Shown piece after piece: positions 35,412-44,268 of a stretch of DNA of 64,000 nt. Origin of the DNA: Pseudonocardia sp. ICBG1293. Lineage in GTDB: Bacteria; Actinomycetota; Actinomycetes; Mycobacteriales; Pseudonocardiaceae. Below the pieces are notes generated by a model, which saw only the letters and a program-made list of their open reading frames with translations, ran no database searches and was not told the origin of the DNA. Location of the stretch: the NCBI RefSeq assembly GCF_020131355.1, contig NZ_JAHLEL010000053.1, positions 248,001 through 312,000 on the forward strand, written 5' to 3'. Made by a program: the position numbers and the translations under genes. How positions within the stretch are numbered: position 1 is the first letter of the stretch; each line of letters starts with the position of its first letter.

Positions 35412-36805
35412 GTGACCTCCGTCCTGCCCGCACCGTCCGCGACCGGCCCCGACGACGCGACGTCCGGTGCCGCCCCCGGACCGTTGCCCGGCCGCTGGAC
35501 CCGGGTCGGGGTGCACACCCCGCGCGGGCGCCTCGACGTGGCCCTGCCCGCCGACGTCGCCGTCGCCGAGCTGGTCCCGATGGTGCGCGAGCTGCTGGGC
35601 CGCGCCGCCACCGACACCCCTCGGGCCTGGCGGTTCACCGGCCCGGCGGGCGGTCCGCTCCCGGCCGACGCCACCCTCGACGAGCTCGGCGTGCGCGAGG
35701 GCGAGCTGCTGCACCTGGGCCCACCGCGGCCGACACCCGCGCCACCGGTCCTCGACGACGCCGCCGAGACCGTCGCCGGTGTGGTGCGCGGGGCGGCCGA
35801 CGCCTCCCCGCGGTGCGCTGGTCCGGCGCGGCGGCCGCGGTGACGGCGACCGCCGCCGCGGGCGCGATCCTGTCCACCGTGGACGGACCGTGGCGGCCGT
35901 GGGCGGGTGCGCTGGCCGCCGCCGGTGCCGCCGGTGCGCTGCTGGTCGCCCACCGGGCCCGCCACGACGACCGGCTCACGACCGGCGCCGCACTCTGCGC
36001 GGTCCCCGCCGCGGCGACGGCCGGACTCACCGCGCTGCCGGCACCCCCCGGGGCGGGGGCGCTGCTGCTCGCCGCGGCCGGTGCCGGGCTGGCCGCGGCG
36101 GCGGGCCAGGCCGTCGCGCGCGCGGCGTCCCCGGTCCTGCTGGCCGTCGCGCTGGCCGCGTCCGGGGCGGCGGCCGCGGCGCTGGCCCGGCTCCTGCTGG
36201 AGGCCCCGGTGACGGCGGTCGCCGCCGGTCTCGCCGCCCCCGCGCTGGCCGCCGGGACCCTGCTGCCCCGGCTGGCGCTGCGCCTGGCCGGCGTCCCGGC
36301 CCCGGCCGTCCCGACCGACGCCGGGTCCGTCGCGGGCGCCGAGCGGGTGCTGCCCGGCGCGGAGCTCACCGCCCGGGCCGGTCTGGCCCGGGGCCTGTAC
36401 GCCGGGACGCTGGCCGGCACCGCCGTCACGGCCGCCGGGGCCGCCGCCGTCGCCGCGACCGGGGGCTGGACCGGCGGGCTGCTGCTGGTGGTGACGGCGG
36501 CGGTGCTGCTCCTGCGGGCCCGCGCCCTCGTCGAGCCCGCGGCGGCCCGGATCCTGGCCGGCGCCGCGGTCGTCGCCGTCGCCGTCGCCGCCGTCCCGGC
36601 CGCGCTCGCCCTCGACCCCGCGCCGCGCCTGGCCGTCGCGGCCGGGCTGCTGCTCGCGGTCGGCGCGGGTGCCGCGGCGGCCCGCGCGACGCCGTCACCG
36701 CCCGCCCGCCGGGCGCTCGACGTGTGCGAGCTGGTCCTCACCGCCGCCGCGGTGCCCGCCGCGCTGGCCGCGATGGGCCTGTTCGCCCTGGTCCGCACCC
36801 TGTGA
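35412..36805 (+). pseudogene. eccD4: EccD membrane channel of ESX-4, frameshifted
   Basis: The N-terminal ubiquitin-like domain (about 20-110, WTRVGVHTPRGRLDVALPAD, LGVREGELLHLGPPRP) starts at GTG 35412 with AGGGAG upstream, and reads to a stop at 35843. The roughly 11 membrane helices expected for EccD are encoded from about 35,820 in another frame (RWSGAAAAVTATAAAGAIL onward) to 36805. Joining them needs one base added, or two removed, near 35,805-35,830, in a G/C-rich stretch. Divergent from eccC across a 119-base shared promoter region. Whether the lesion is real or a sequencing error is open. Confidence 0.85.
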
Positions 36806-38159
36806 CCGGCCCGGCCCGGCGGGCGGTGCCGTTGCTGGCGGCGTCCCTGCTCGCGCTCCCCCTCCCCACCGCGCCCCCGTCCCCCGCACCCACCGCCGTG
36901 ACCCCCGCCGCGGCCTGCGGCGTCCACACCCCCTGTGGGGTCGCCACACCCCCGCACCGGGTGTGGCAGCAGGCGAAGGGGTGTGGACGCGGCCGGTCGT
37001 CGCGGCGGCCGAGCCCGGGCCGCCGGGGCCCGCCGACGGGTTGCGGCAGACCGCGGCGTGCACCCCGCCCGGCGACGACGGTCCGGGCGCCGCCCGCGGC
37101 GCGGTCCCGCAGCCGCCGCCGGGGCTCGCCACCGGTGCGGGCCAGCTGGTCGCCGTCGTCGACACCGGGGTCGCGCCGATGCCCCGGCTGGCCGGGCGGC
37201 TGAGCGGCGGTGGGGACTACCTCACCGGCGACGACGGCCTCACCGACTGCGACGGCCACGGCTCCGACGTCGCGTTGCTCCTCGCCGGAGCCGCCGACCC
37301 CGTCACCGGGCTCGGGGCGGGCATCGCCCCGGGCGCCCGCATCCTGTCGCTGCGCCAGTCCTCGGGACGCTTCGCCGTGCGCGGTCCCGACGGCGCCGAG
37401 CGGCCCGCCGGGGAGATCCGGACGCTCGCCGCGGCCATCGACCGGGCCGTCGCGCTCGGCGCGAGCGTGGTCAACGTGTCCGAGGTGGTGTGCGTGCCGT
37501 CCGCGCTCGTCGACGCCGCGGGGGCCGCGCTGCGCGAGGCCGTGGACGGTGCCGAGCGGGCCGGGGTGCTCGTCGTCGCCGCGGCCGGGAACGTCGACGG
37601 GAGCGGGACCTGCACCGGCGACCCCGACCTGCGGCCGCTGCCCGCGTCCTACGACACGGTCGTCGCGGTCGGCGCGGTCGACGGCGACGACGTCCCCGGC
37701 GACTTCTCCGTCCCGGGGCCGTGGGTCGACCTCGCCGCGCCCGGGCAGGACCTGCCCCGGCCGTCCGGGCCGGCCGGTGCGGTGGTCCGCGGCACCTCGT
37801 ACTCGGCACCGCTCGTCGCCGGGACCGCGGCGCTGCTGCGGGAACGGTTCCCGATGCTCACCCCGCGCCAGGTCGCCGACCGGCTGCGCGCCACCGCCCG
37901 ACCCACCGCGGGCGACGGCCGGACCGGCCACGGCGTCCTCGACCCCGAGGCCGCGCTGACCGCCGAGCCGCTGCTCCTGGTCCCGGACGAGCCCGGCGGC
38001 CGCGCCGGCGTACCCGGGGCCGGGCGGGCACCGCTGCCCCTCGCCCCGGCCACACCTCCGGACCTCCCGGTGGTGGCCGGGGTCGGCGCGGTCGCCGCGG
38101 CCGGCGGGGCCCTCGTCGCGGCGCTGGCGGGACTCCGCCGCCGGGCCCGCCGGTCCTGA
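36802..38159 (+). pseudogene. mycP4: Mycosin protease of ESX-4, interrupted by a 71-nt element
   Basis: GTG 36802 overlaps the eccD stop by 4 bases. The signal peptide (PARRAVPLLAASLLALPLP) is encoded to 36919. The subtilisin-like protease follows in another frame from 36991: catalytic Asp in LVAVVDTGVAP, His in TDCDGHGSDVA, Asn region AAAGNVDGSG, Ser in GTSYSAPLVAG, then a C-terminal membrane helix (VVAGVGAVAAAGGALVAAL) and a basic end. Between them is a 71-base palindromic element (36920-36990). Cutting it out joins ...TPAAAC-G-PVVAAAEPG... in one frame of about 428 residues. As it stands, only an unsecreted protein could be made from GTG 36981, which lies inside the element. Confidence 0.88.
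36920..36990 (+). mobile_element. 71-nt palindromic insertion in mycP
   Basis: Perfect 13-bp terminal inverted repeats at 36920-36932 and 36978-36990 enclose an inner 9-bp stem (36943-36951 with 36959-36967, 7-base loop). Together they give a two-tiered hairpin built on the repeated block CCACACCC/GGGTGTGG. Its 71 bases (2 modulo 3) account exactly for the frame difference on both sides. No target-site duplication is seen, which fits a REP/RAYT-like or other single-strand route better than a DDE transposase. There is no coding capacity. Confidence 0.7.
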
Positions 38160-38183
38160 GCCACGACGAGGTCGATCCGGGCC

Positions 38184-38205
38184 GGCACCGGGTGTCGCCG
38201 GTGCC
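38184..38205. terminator. Hairpin between mycP and eccB
   Basis: An 8-bp stem (GGCACCGG at 38184-38191 with CCGGTGCC at 38198-38205), in the 57-base gap between the convergent ends of mycP and eccB. Confidence 0.45.
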
Positions 38206-38216
38206 CTGCCGGACGG

Positions 38217-39605
38217 TCAGCGCGGCAGGTCAGCCACCTCCCGCGCGGCGGCCACGCCCAGCACCCCGGCCCGCGGCAGCAGTCGCACCATCTCCGCCGG
38301 TGCGGCCCCGGCCGCCGTGATCCCCAGTGCCCGCACGGTGTCGGCGAGCAGCCAGCGCGTCCCGCCGTCGCCGTCGCCGGTGTCCGCCGACCCGGTCCGC
38401 AGCGGTCCCGGCCCGGTCCCCGGCAGCACCACGGCGTCCAGGGCGGGCCCGGAGTCGTCGGCACCGGCGAGGCGCACCCGCACCGCGCCGGGCACGACCG
38501 GCTCCTCGGCCCCCGTGACGAGTTCGCGCCGCCCCTCGCGCCAGGTCGCGCACAGCGCCGGCGGCACCTCGGCGACCTCGGCCCGGGCGACGGGCCAGGC
38601 CTCGGCACCGGGCACCTGTGTCTGCGGTACGTCGTCGACCCGGCCCGGCGGCAGCGTCGCCGGCTCGGCCTGCCCGGTCCGGGAACGGACGGCGTCGGCG
38701 AGGGTGACCGGGATCCGGGCGAGCCCGCCGTCGGCCACCAGGAAGTAGGTCGCCCCGGCACCGAGCGACTGGCTGCGTACGACGTCCCCGTTCCGTCCCA
38801 GCCCCGCGACGGGTGTCGGCTCGGGCGTGGGGACCCGCAGCGGCGCGCCCTCCGGGACCGCGGAGAGCAGCCCGTCGCCGACCCGGCGGACGGGCGCGCC
38901 GAGCAGGCCGAGCCCGTCGAGGGCGTCGCGGTCGGCCGGGTCGAGCCGGTGCCGCGCACCGTCGTGGACGAGGTAGGTGGCGCCGCCCTCGGCGGTCAGC
39001 AGGACAGCCGGTCGGGGGCCGGCCGGGACGGGGCCCAGCGAGCCGGCCAGCACGGTCGTGGTCCCGGTGCCGGGCCCCTCGCCACGGGTGTCGCAGACCG
39101 CCCACGCGGGCGGGACGGGGACCCCGTCGAGCAGGACCCCGACGGTCCCGGGGACGGCGGCGGGCGCGGTGCGCGGGGCGGCGGCCAGCGCGTCGTCGGG
39201 CACCGGGACCGGGACGGCGGCCGCCCCGTCGTCGCGTCCGTGCGCGGCGAGGACCAGCCGGCCGGCGACCGGGTCGGGCACCGGCACCAGCAGCGCGGCC
39301 GAGGCGGGGTCGCGGACCACGGCGTAGAGCACGCCGCTGCGCTGCCCCTGCACCAGCGCCCGGGAGCGCCAGTCGGTGGCCGGGTCGACCCGGGCCAGCA
39401 ACGCGGCCACGCCGAGCGCGAGCAGCCCGACGAGCACCCCGGCGAACACCGCGCGGCGCTGCGAGCGGATCTGCTCGTGCAGCGGTACCGGGTCGGCCCG
39501 CACCAGCGCCGCCTCCATCCGCCGCACACCGAACCGGTGGGCGTCGACCTGGTCGCGGGTGGCCGGGGCGCGCTGCACGCGCGCGGGGGCGGGATCGGTG
39601 CGCAC
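38217..39605 (-). CDS. eccB4: EccB, ESX-4 membrane component
   Basis: A 462-residue single-pass membrane protein of the type VII core complex. The N-terminal RDQVDAHRFGVRRMEAALVR is the EccB hallmark (family RxQVxxxRFxxRRxExAL), followed by a membrane helix at about 53-72 (VFAGVLVGLLALGVAALLA). The large extracytoplasmic repeat domain has the WAVCDT block (conserved Cys; second Cys in ALCATW). It is the only large ESX-4 component here with an intact frame. The region about 90-160 is Pro/Ala-rich and less like other EccB. GTG 39605 has TACCGT 7 bases upstream. Confidence 0.88.
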   Translation of the reverse strand: MRTDPAPARVQRAPATRDQVDAHRFGVRRMEAALVRADPVPLHEQIRSQRRAVFAGVLVGLLALGVAALLARVDPATDWRSRALVQGQRSGVLYAVVRDPASAALLVPVPDPVAGRLVLAAHGRDDGAAAVPVPVPDDALAAAPRTAPAAVPGTVGVLLDGVPVPPAWAVCDTRGEGPGTGTTTVLAGSLGPVPAGPRPAVLLTAEGGATYLVHDGARHRLDPADRDALDGLGLLGAPVRRVGDGLLSAVPEGAPLRVPTPEPTPVAGLGRNGDVVRSQSLGAGATYFLVADGGLARIPVTLADAVRSRTGQAEPATLPPGRVDDVPQTQVPGAEAWPVARAEVAEVPPALCATWREGRRELVTGAEEPVVPGAVRVRLAGADDSGPALDAVVLPGTGPGPLRTGSADTGDGDGGTRWLLADTVRALGITAAGAAPAEMVRLLPRAGVLGVAAAREVADLPR

Positions 39606-39618
39606 CGCCCGGACGGTA
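39606..39618 (-). promoter_or_regulatory. Leaderless-type -10 of eccB
   Basis: TACCGT (minus strand 39618-39613), 7 bases, GTG 39605; no ribosome binding site. Confidence 0.5.
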
Positions 39619-39695
39619 GGAGCGCCGCGGCCGGGGCGGGGGCGGTCCGCGGACGCTGCGTAGAACTACCCCACCTGACCGATCGGCCCGGTTCG

Positions 39696-39733
39696 TTGCC
39701 ATCGTCACGCTGTTGCCCATAACGTGCCGTTGC
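39696..39733 (+). promoter_or_regulatory. SigA-type promoter of the ABC transporter operon
   Basis: TTGCCA (39696-39701), 18-base spacer, TAACGT (39720-39725), then 8 bases to GTG 39734. Both boxes fit a housekeeping promoter, and the distance implies a leaderless transcript. Confidence 0.6.
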
Positions 39734-41329
39734 GTGATCACCCTCCGGAACATCGTCGTCCCGTTGGTGGCCGTCGCCGTCGTGGCCGGCTGCTCGGCGC
39801 CCACCGCCGCCCCGGGGGAGGCCGCCCCGGCCGGGGACGGCACCACCATGACCCTCGCCGACGGCTACGAGCCCGACGACCTCAACCCGCTGCTCGGGTA
39901 CGGGACGGAGGGCGCGAGCAAGTTCTACGACGGTCTCTACGCCCGCGACGCGCAGCGCGCCCTGGTCCCGGCGCTCGCGTCCGGCCCCGCGGCCCCGTCG
40001 CCGGACCGGACGTCCTGGACGGTGCCGCTGCGCCCCGGCGTCACCTTCCACGACGGGTCGGCCTTCGGGCCCGAGGACGTCGTGGCCACCTACGCCGCGG
40101 TCCTCGACCCGGCCCGCGCCGCGACGATCCGCTCCGGCGTCCCGATGCTCGCCGGGGTCGAGGCCGTCGGCGCCGACGCCGTCCGGTTCCGGCTGTCCTA
40201 CCCCTACGGCGCGTTCCCGGACCGGCTGACCTCGGGGATCCTGCCGTCGGAGGTCCTCGACGACGGTGGGCCCGTCTCCGACCTGCCGGTGAACACCCGG
40301 GCCGTGGGCACCGGCCCGTACCGGCTCGCCGAGTGGCGGCGCGGCGACACGATGGTCATGGAGGCCCACACCGGGTACTGGGGTGGTGCGCCCACCGTGG
40401 ACCGGGTCACGATCGTGTTCGCTACCGACGACAACACCCGCGCCCAGCGCACCGCCGCCGGTGAGTTCGACGGGACCGTGCTCCCCCCGGCGCTGGCCCG
40501 CGCCGTCGCACAGCAGAGCGGGCTGGCGCTGCGCGAGCACGCCAGCGCCGACTACCGCACGGTCGCGCTGCCGTTCGCGAACCCGGTCACCGCGGACCCG
40601 GCGATCCGCGCGGCGCTGAACCGGTCGGTGAACCGCCAGGGCATGATCGACGCGTTCCTCGCGGGCCAGGGCGAACCGGCCCACCACCCGATCCCGGGCG
40701 TGCTGCCCGAGCAGGTCGAGCCCGCGGCGACGTTCGCCTTCGACCCCGCGGAGGCGGGCCGGATCCTGGACCGGGCGGGCTGGACCGCCGGACCCGACGG
40801 CGTCCGGACCCGCGCCGGGCAGGCCGCCCGGTTCACCCTGATGTACCCGGCCACCGACACCGTCCGCCGCGACCTCGCCCAGGCGTTCGCCTCCGACGTG
40901 CGCGCCGCCGGGATCGACGTCCGGCTGGAGGGGCTCGGCTGGGAGGCCATCGAGCCGCGGATGGGCGCCGACGCGCTGGTGCTCGGCGGCGGCGACCCGT
41001 TCGACCCCGGGTTCAAGGCCTGGCAGCTGCTGCACTCCTCGAACGCCGCCGACGGGTTCAACAACCCCGGCTCCTACCGCAACGCCGCGGTCGACGCGGC
41101 CCTGGACACCGCGCTGCGGGCACCCGACGAGGCCACCCGCACCGCGGCCGTCCGGGAGTTCCAGCGGGCCTACGTCGCCGATCCCGGCATGGTGTTCCTG
41201 GCCTTCCTCGGCCACAGCTACGTCACCCGCGACGCCTGGGACGGCTACACCCCCGTCGTCGAGCCGCACACCCACGGCACCACCTGGGGCCCGTGGTGGA
41301 ACCTCCAGGACTGGACGCCCCGCTCGTGA
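39734..41329 (+). CDS. Peptide/nickel-type ABC transporter binding lipoprotein
   Basis: A 531-residue solute-binding protein of family 5. A lipoprotein signal ends at the lipobox VAGC (Cys20). Family features include GYEPDDLNPLLGYGTEG, LRPGVTFHDGSAFGPEDVVATY, VGTGPYRLAEWRRGD and the C-terminal DGFNNPGSYRNAAVDAAL. Such proteins capture oligopeptides, nickel chelates or similar small ligands outside the membrane; the ligand cannot be told. First of a five-gene operon whose members overlap by 4-8 bases. An earlier TTG at 39713 is possible but unsupported. Confidence 0.92.
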   Translation: MITLRNIVVPLVAVAVVAGCSAPTAAPGEAAPAGDGTTMTLADGYEPDDLNPLLGYGTEGASKFYDGLYARDAQRALVPALASGPAAPSPDRTSWTVPLRPGVTFHDGSAFGPEDVVATYAAVLDPARAATIRSGVPMLAGVEAVGADAVRFRLSYPYGAFPDRLTSGILPSEVLDDGGPVSDLPVNTRAVGTGPYRLAEWRRGDTMVMEAHTGYWGGAPTVDRVTIVFATDDNTRAQRTAAGEFDGTVLPPALARAVAQQSGLALREHASADYRTVALPFANPVTADPAIRAALNRSVNRQGMIDAFLAGQGEPAHHPIPGVLPEQVEPAATFAFDPAEAGRILDRAGWTAGPDGVRTRAGQAARFTLMYPATDTVRRDLAQAFASDVRAAGIDVRLEGLGWEAIEPRMGADALVLGGGDPFDPGFKAWQLLHSSNAADGFNNPGSYRNAAVDAALDTALRAPDEATRTAAVREFQRAYVADPGMVFLAFLGHSYVTRDAWDGYTPVVEPHTHGTTWGPWWNLQDWTPRS

Positions 41330-42327
41330 CGGCCGCACTCGCCGGCCGGCACCGCGGCCGTGCGGTGGCCCGGCTGGCCGGGCTGCGGCTGCTGCTCGGC
41401 GTCCCGACGGTGCTGCTGGTCGCGGTCGGGGTGTTCCTGCTGGCCGCGGCGTCGCCGTTCCGGCCGGTGTACCAGTACTTCGGGGTCGGGATCTTCTCCG
41501 CGAGCGACGCCGACATCGCCGCCACCGAACGCGCGCTCGGCCTCGACGGCACCGTGGGCGAGCAGCTGCTGCGCTGGCTGGGCGGGCTGCTCGGCGGGGA
41601 CCTCGGGCAGAGCCTGTCGATGCGCCAGCCGGTCGCCCAGGTCGTCGCCGAGCGGCTGCCGTGGACGCTGCTGCTGGTCACCCTGGCCCTGCTGGTGTCG
41701 CTGGTGCTCGCCCTGGCCGCCGGGACCCTCGCGGCCTGGTGGCAGGGCGGCTGGTTCGACCGGGCCGTCACCGCGGTCGGACACACCCTGGAGGGGCTGC
41801 CGCCGTTCGTACTGGCCCTGGGGGCGATCGCGGTGTTCGCCGTCGCCTGGCCGGTGCTGCCGGTCGCCGGGCTCACCGACGCCGGGGCGGCGCCGACGCC
41901 CGAGCAGGTGGGCAGGCACCTCGTGCTGCCGGTGCTGGTGCTGGGCGTCTCGCAGACGCCGTGGCTGGTGCTGCACGTGCGGGCCTCGCTGCTGGCCTCG
42001 CTCGACGACGACCACGTCGCCGGCGCCCGTGCGCGCGGGCTGCCCGAGCGCGTCGTCGTGCTGCGGCACGCGCTGCCGACCGCGCTCCTGCCGTTCGTGA
42101 CGGTGCTGGGCAACCGGCTGCCGGAGCTGGTCACCGGCGCGGTGCTGGTGGAGACGGTGTTCTCCTGGCCGGGGATCGCGGCAGCCGTCGTCACCGCGGC
42201 GCTGGCCGTGGACTTCCCGCTGCTCGCCGCGCTGACCCTGCTCTCGGCGGTGGCGGTGCTGGCCGGGTCGCTCGTCGCCGACCTCACCGTGCTGCTGCTC
42301 GACCCGCGGGTGGACGCCGATGTCTGA
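41326..42327 (+). CDS. ABC transporter permease (DppB/OppB type)
   Basis: A 333-residue inner-membrane permease with about six helices and the binding-protein-dependent transport domain. The EAA loop that docks the ATPase is AGARARGLPERVVVLRHALP. GLTDAGAAPTPEQ marks a periplasmic loop as in DppB. GTG 41326 overlaps the binding-protein stop by 4 bases (GTGA); an open extension to 41293 is less likely. Confidence 0.9.
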   Translation: MTAALAGRHRGRAVARLAGLRLLLGVPTVLLVAVGVFLLAAASPFRPVYQYFGVGIFSASDADIAATERALGLDGTVGEQLLRWLGGLLGGDLGQSLSMRQPVAQVVAERLPWTLLLVTLALLVSLVLALAAGTLAAWWQGGWFDRAVTAVGHTLEGLPPFVLALGAIAVFAVAWPVLPVAGLTDAGAAPTPEQVGRHLVLPVLVLGVSQTPWLVLHVRASLLASLDDDHVAGARARGLPERVVVLRHALPTALLPFVTVLGNRLPELVTGAVLVETVFSWPGIAAAVVTAALAVDFPLLAALTLLSAVAVLAGSLVADLTVLLLDPRVDADV

Positions 42328-43240
42328 GGTCACCGTCGCGCCCCGCGGTGGGCACACACCCGGTCCCTGGCACCCGGCCGGGCGCCCGCGTCCCGGCTCG
42401 CCACGCGGGCGACGCCGGTCCGGCCGGGCCGGGCTGGTCGTCGGTGCCGGCGGGCTGGGCCTGCTCGTCGCGGCCGCGGTGGGCGTGCCGTGGCTCGGCG
42501 GGCTCGACCAGGGTGCGGTGGACTACACGGCGATCCGGCTGCCGCCCTCGCCCGCCCACCCGTTCGGCACCGACTCGGTGGGCCGCGACGTGCTGCTGCG
42601 CAGCTTCGCCGGTCTGTGGGTCTCACTGCAGGTCGCCGCGGCCTGCGCCGTGCTCTCCACCGTGATCGGCACCCTGTTCGGGGCCCTGTCGGGACTGCTC
42701 GGCGGCTGGTGGGACCGGATCGCGATGCGCCTGGTCGACGCCGTCAACGCCGTCCCGCACCTGCTGCTCGGGATCGTGATTGTCGCGCTCTACCGGGGGA
42801 GCGTGCTCGCGGTCGTCGCCTCGATCGGGCTCACCCACTGGACGACCGTCGCCCGCGTCGTGCGCGCGGAGATCCTCACCCTGCGCACCCGCCCGTTCGT
42901 CGACGCCGCGATCTCCGGCGGCGCGTCCCGGCGCCGGGTCCTGCGCAGGCACCTGCTGCCCGCGGTCGCCCCGCAGGCGGTGCTCTCGGCGGTGCTGATC
43001 CTGCCGCACGCGGTGTGGCACGAGACCGCACTGAGCTTCCTCGGCCTCGGCCTGCCCCCACACCTGGCGAGCCTGGGCACCATCCTCGGCGAGGGGAGAC
43101 AGGCCGTGTTGCTCGGCTCCTGGTGGATCGTGGTGTTCCCGAGCGTGCTGCTCGCCGCGACGACGCTGTGCGTCGCCGGTGTCGCCGCGTGGTGGCGGGA
43201 CCGCACCCTGCCCCGCCGCCGCTCGGAGCAGGCGCTGTGA
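42320..43240 (+). CDS. ABC transporter permease (DppC/OppC type)
   Basis: A 306-residue permease with an N-terminal polar stretch, first helix at about 38-60, then the family hallmark HPFGTDSVGRDVLLRSFAG and the EAA loop AAISGGASRRRVLRRHLLP. ATG 42320 overlaps the first permease gene by 8 bases. Forms the channel with the DppB-type partner. Confidence 0.92.
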   Translation: MSEVTVAPRGGHTPGPWHPAGRPRPGSPRGRRRSGRAGLVVGAGGLGLLVAAAVGVPWLGGLDQGAVDYTAIRLPPSPAHPFGTDSVGRDVLLRSFAGLWVSLQVAAACAVLSTVIGTLFGALSGLLGGWWDRIAMRLVDAVNAVPHLLLGIVIVALYRGSVLAVVASIGLTHWTTVARVVRAEILTLRTRPFVDAAISGGASRRRVLRRHLLPAVAPQAVLSAVLILPHAVWHETALSFLGLGLPPHLASLGTILGEGRQAVLLGSWWIVVFPSVLLAATTLCVAGVAAWWRDRTLPRRRSEQAL

Positions 43241-44268
43241 CCGGCCCCGGCCCGTCCGGCCCGGCCACGGTGCTCGCGGTCCGCGGCCTCGACGTCGCCT
43301 TCCGGGTCGGGCGCGGGCGCCGGGCCCGCACCGTCCGGGCGGTCACCGGCGCCGACCTGGACCTGCGCGCCGGGAGGCTGACCGCACTCGTCGGGGAGTC
43401 CGGCTGCGGGAAGTCCGTGCTCACCGAGGCCCTGACCGGGTTGCTGCCGGGCACCGCGTCGGTCCGCGGGTCGGCCGTGCTGACCCCACCGGCGGGCCCC
43501 CGGGAGCGTTCCACCGGACACGACCCGGTGGGGCTCATCACCGCACCCGAGTCCGTGCTGCGCGACCGCGTCCGCGGACGGCTGATCGGGCTGGTCCCCC
43601 AGTCCGCCGCCACCCATCTCACCCCCACCCGCACCGTCGGTGCCCAGCTGCGCGAGACCCTGGCCCGGCTCGGCGCGACGGCCACCGTGGCCGACCTGCT
43701 CGACCGCGCCGCGCTGCCCGGCCACGTCGCCGACCGGTACCCGCACGAGCTCTCCGGCGGGCAGGCCCAGCGGGCCGGGCTCGCCGCCGCACTCGCCGGC
43801 GACCCACCGGTGCTGCTCGCCGACGAGCCGACCGCCGGTCTGGACCGGCCGCTGGTCGACCACGTCACGGCGCTGCTGGCCGGGCTCGCCGCGGAGGGCC
43901 GCGCCGTCCTGCTGATCACCCACGACCTGCGGGCGGCCCGCGCCGTCGCCGACGACGTCGCCGTCATGTACGCCTCACGGCTGGTCGAGACCGGGCCCGC
44001 CGCGGAGGTCTTCACCGAGCCGTGGCACCCCTACACCGCGGGCCTGCTGGCCGCGCTCCCCGACGCCGGGTTCACCCCCGTCCCCGGGCACCCGCCGGAG
44101 CTGTCCGCCCTGCCCGACGGCTGCGCGTTCGCCCCGCGCTGCCCGGTCACCGCCGACTGCACCGGAGACCCCGCCCCGGTCCACCGGGACGGGCGCAGCG
44201 TGTCCTGCCACCCGCCGACCGCACCCGCGCTCCCCGCGACGGCCCGTTCCGGGGCGGGGTCGCGGTGA
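43237..44268 (+). CDS. ABC transporter ATP-binding protein (DppD/OppD type)
   Basis: A 343-residue ATPase: Walker A GESGCGKSVLTEALTG, Q-loop GLVPQSAATHLTP, signature LSGGQAQRAG, Walker B VLLADEPTAGLD, H-loop LLITHDLRAA. The C-terminal oligopeptide/dipeptide transporter extension with GCAFAPRCPVTADC carries the three-cysteine motif of this subfamily. GTG 43237 overlaps the preceding stop by 4 bases. Confidence 0.93.
   Translation: MTGPGPSGPATVLAVRGLDVAFRVGRGRRARTVRAVTGADLDLRAGRLTALVGESGCGKSVLTEALTGLLPGTASVRGSAVLTPPAGPRERSTGHDPVGLITAPESVLRDRVRGRLIGLVPQSAATHLTPTRTVGAQLRETLARLGATATVADLLDRAALPGHVADRYPHELSGGQAQRAGLAAALAGDPPVLLADEPTAGLDRPLVDHVTALLAGLAAEGRAVLLITHDLRAARAVADDVAVMYASRLVETGPAAEVFTEPWHPYTAGLLAALPDAGFTPVPGHPPELSALPDGCAFAPRCPVTADCTGDPAPVHRDGRSVSCHPPTAPALPATARSGAGSR

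Noticed and set aside
36981..38159. mycP starting at GTG 36981 as an intact gene
   Set aside because: The start lies inside the palindromic element and the product would lack the signal peptide that is plainly encoded just upstream in a gene overlapping eccD; an interrupted gene fits better.
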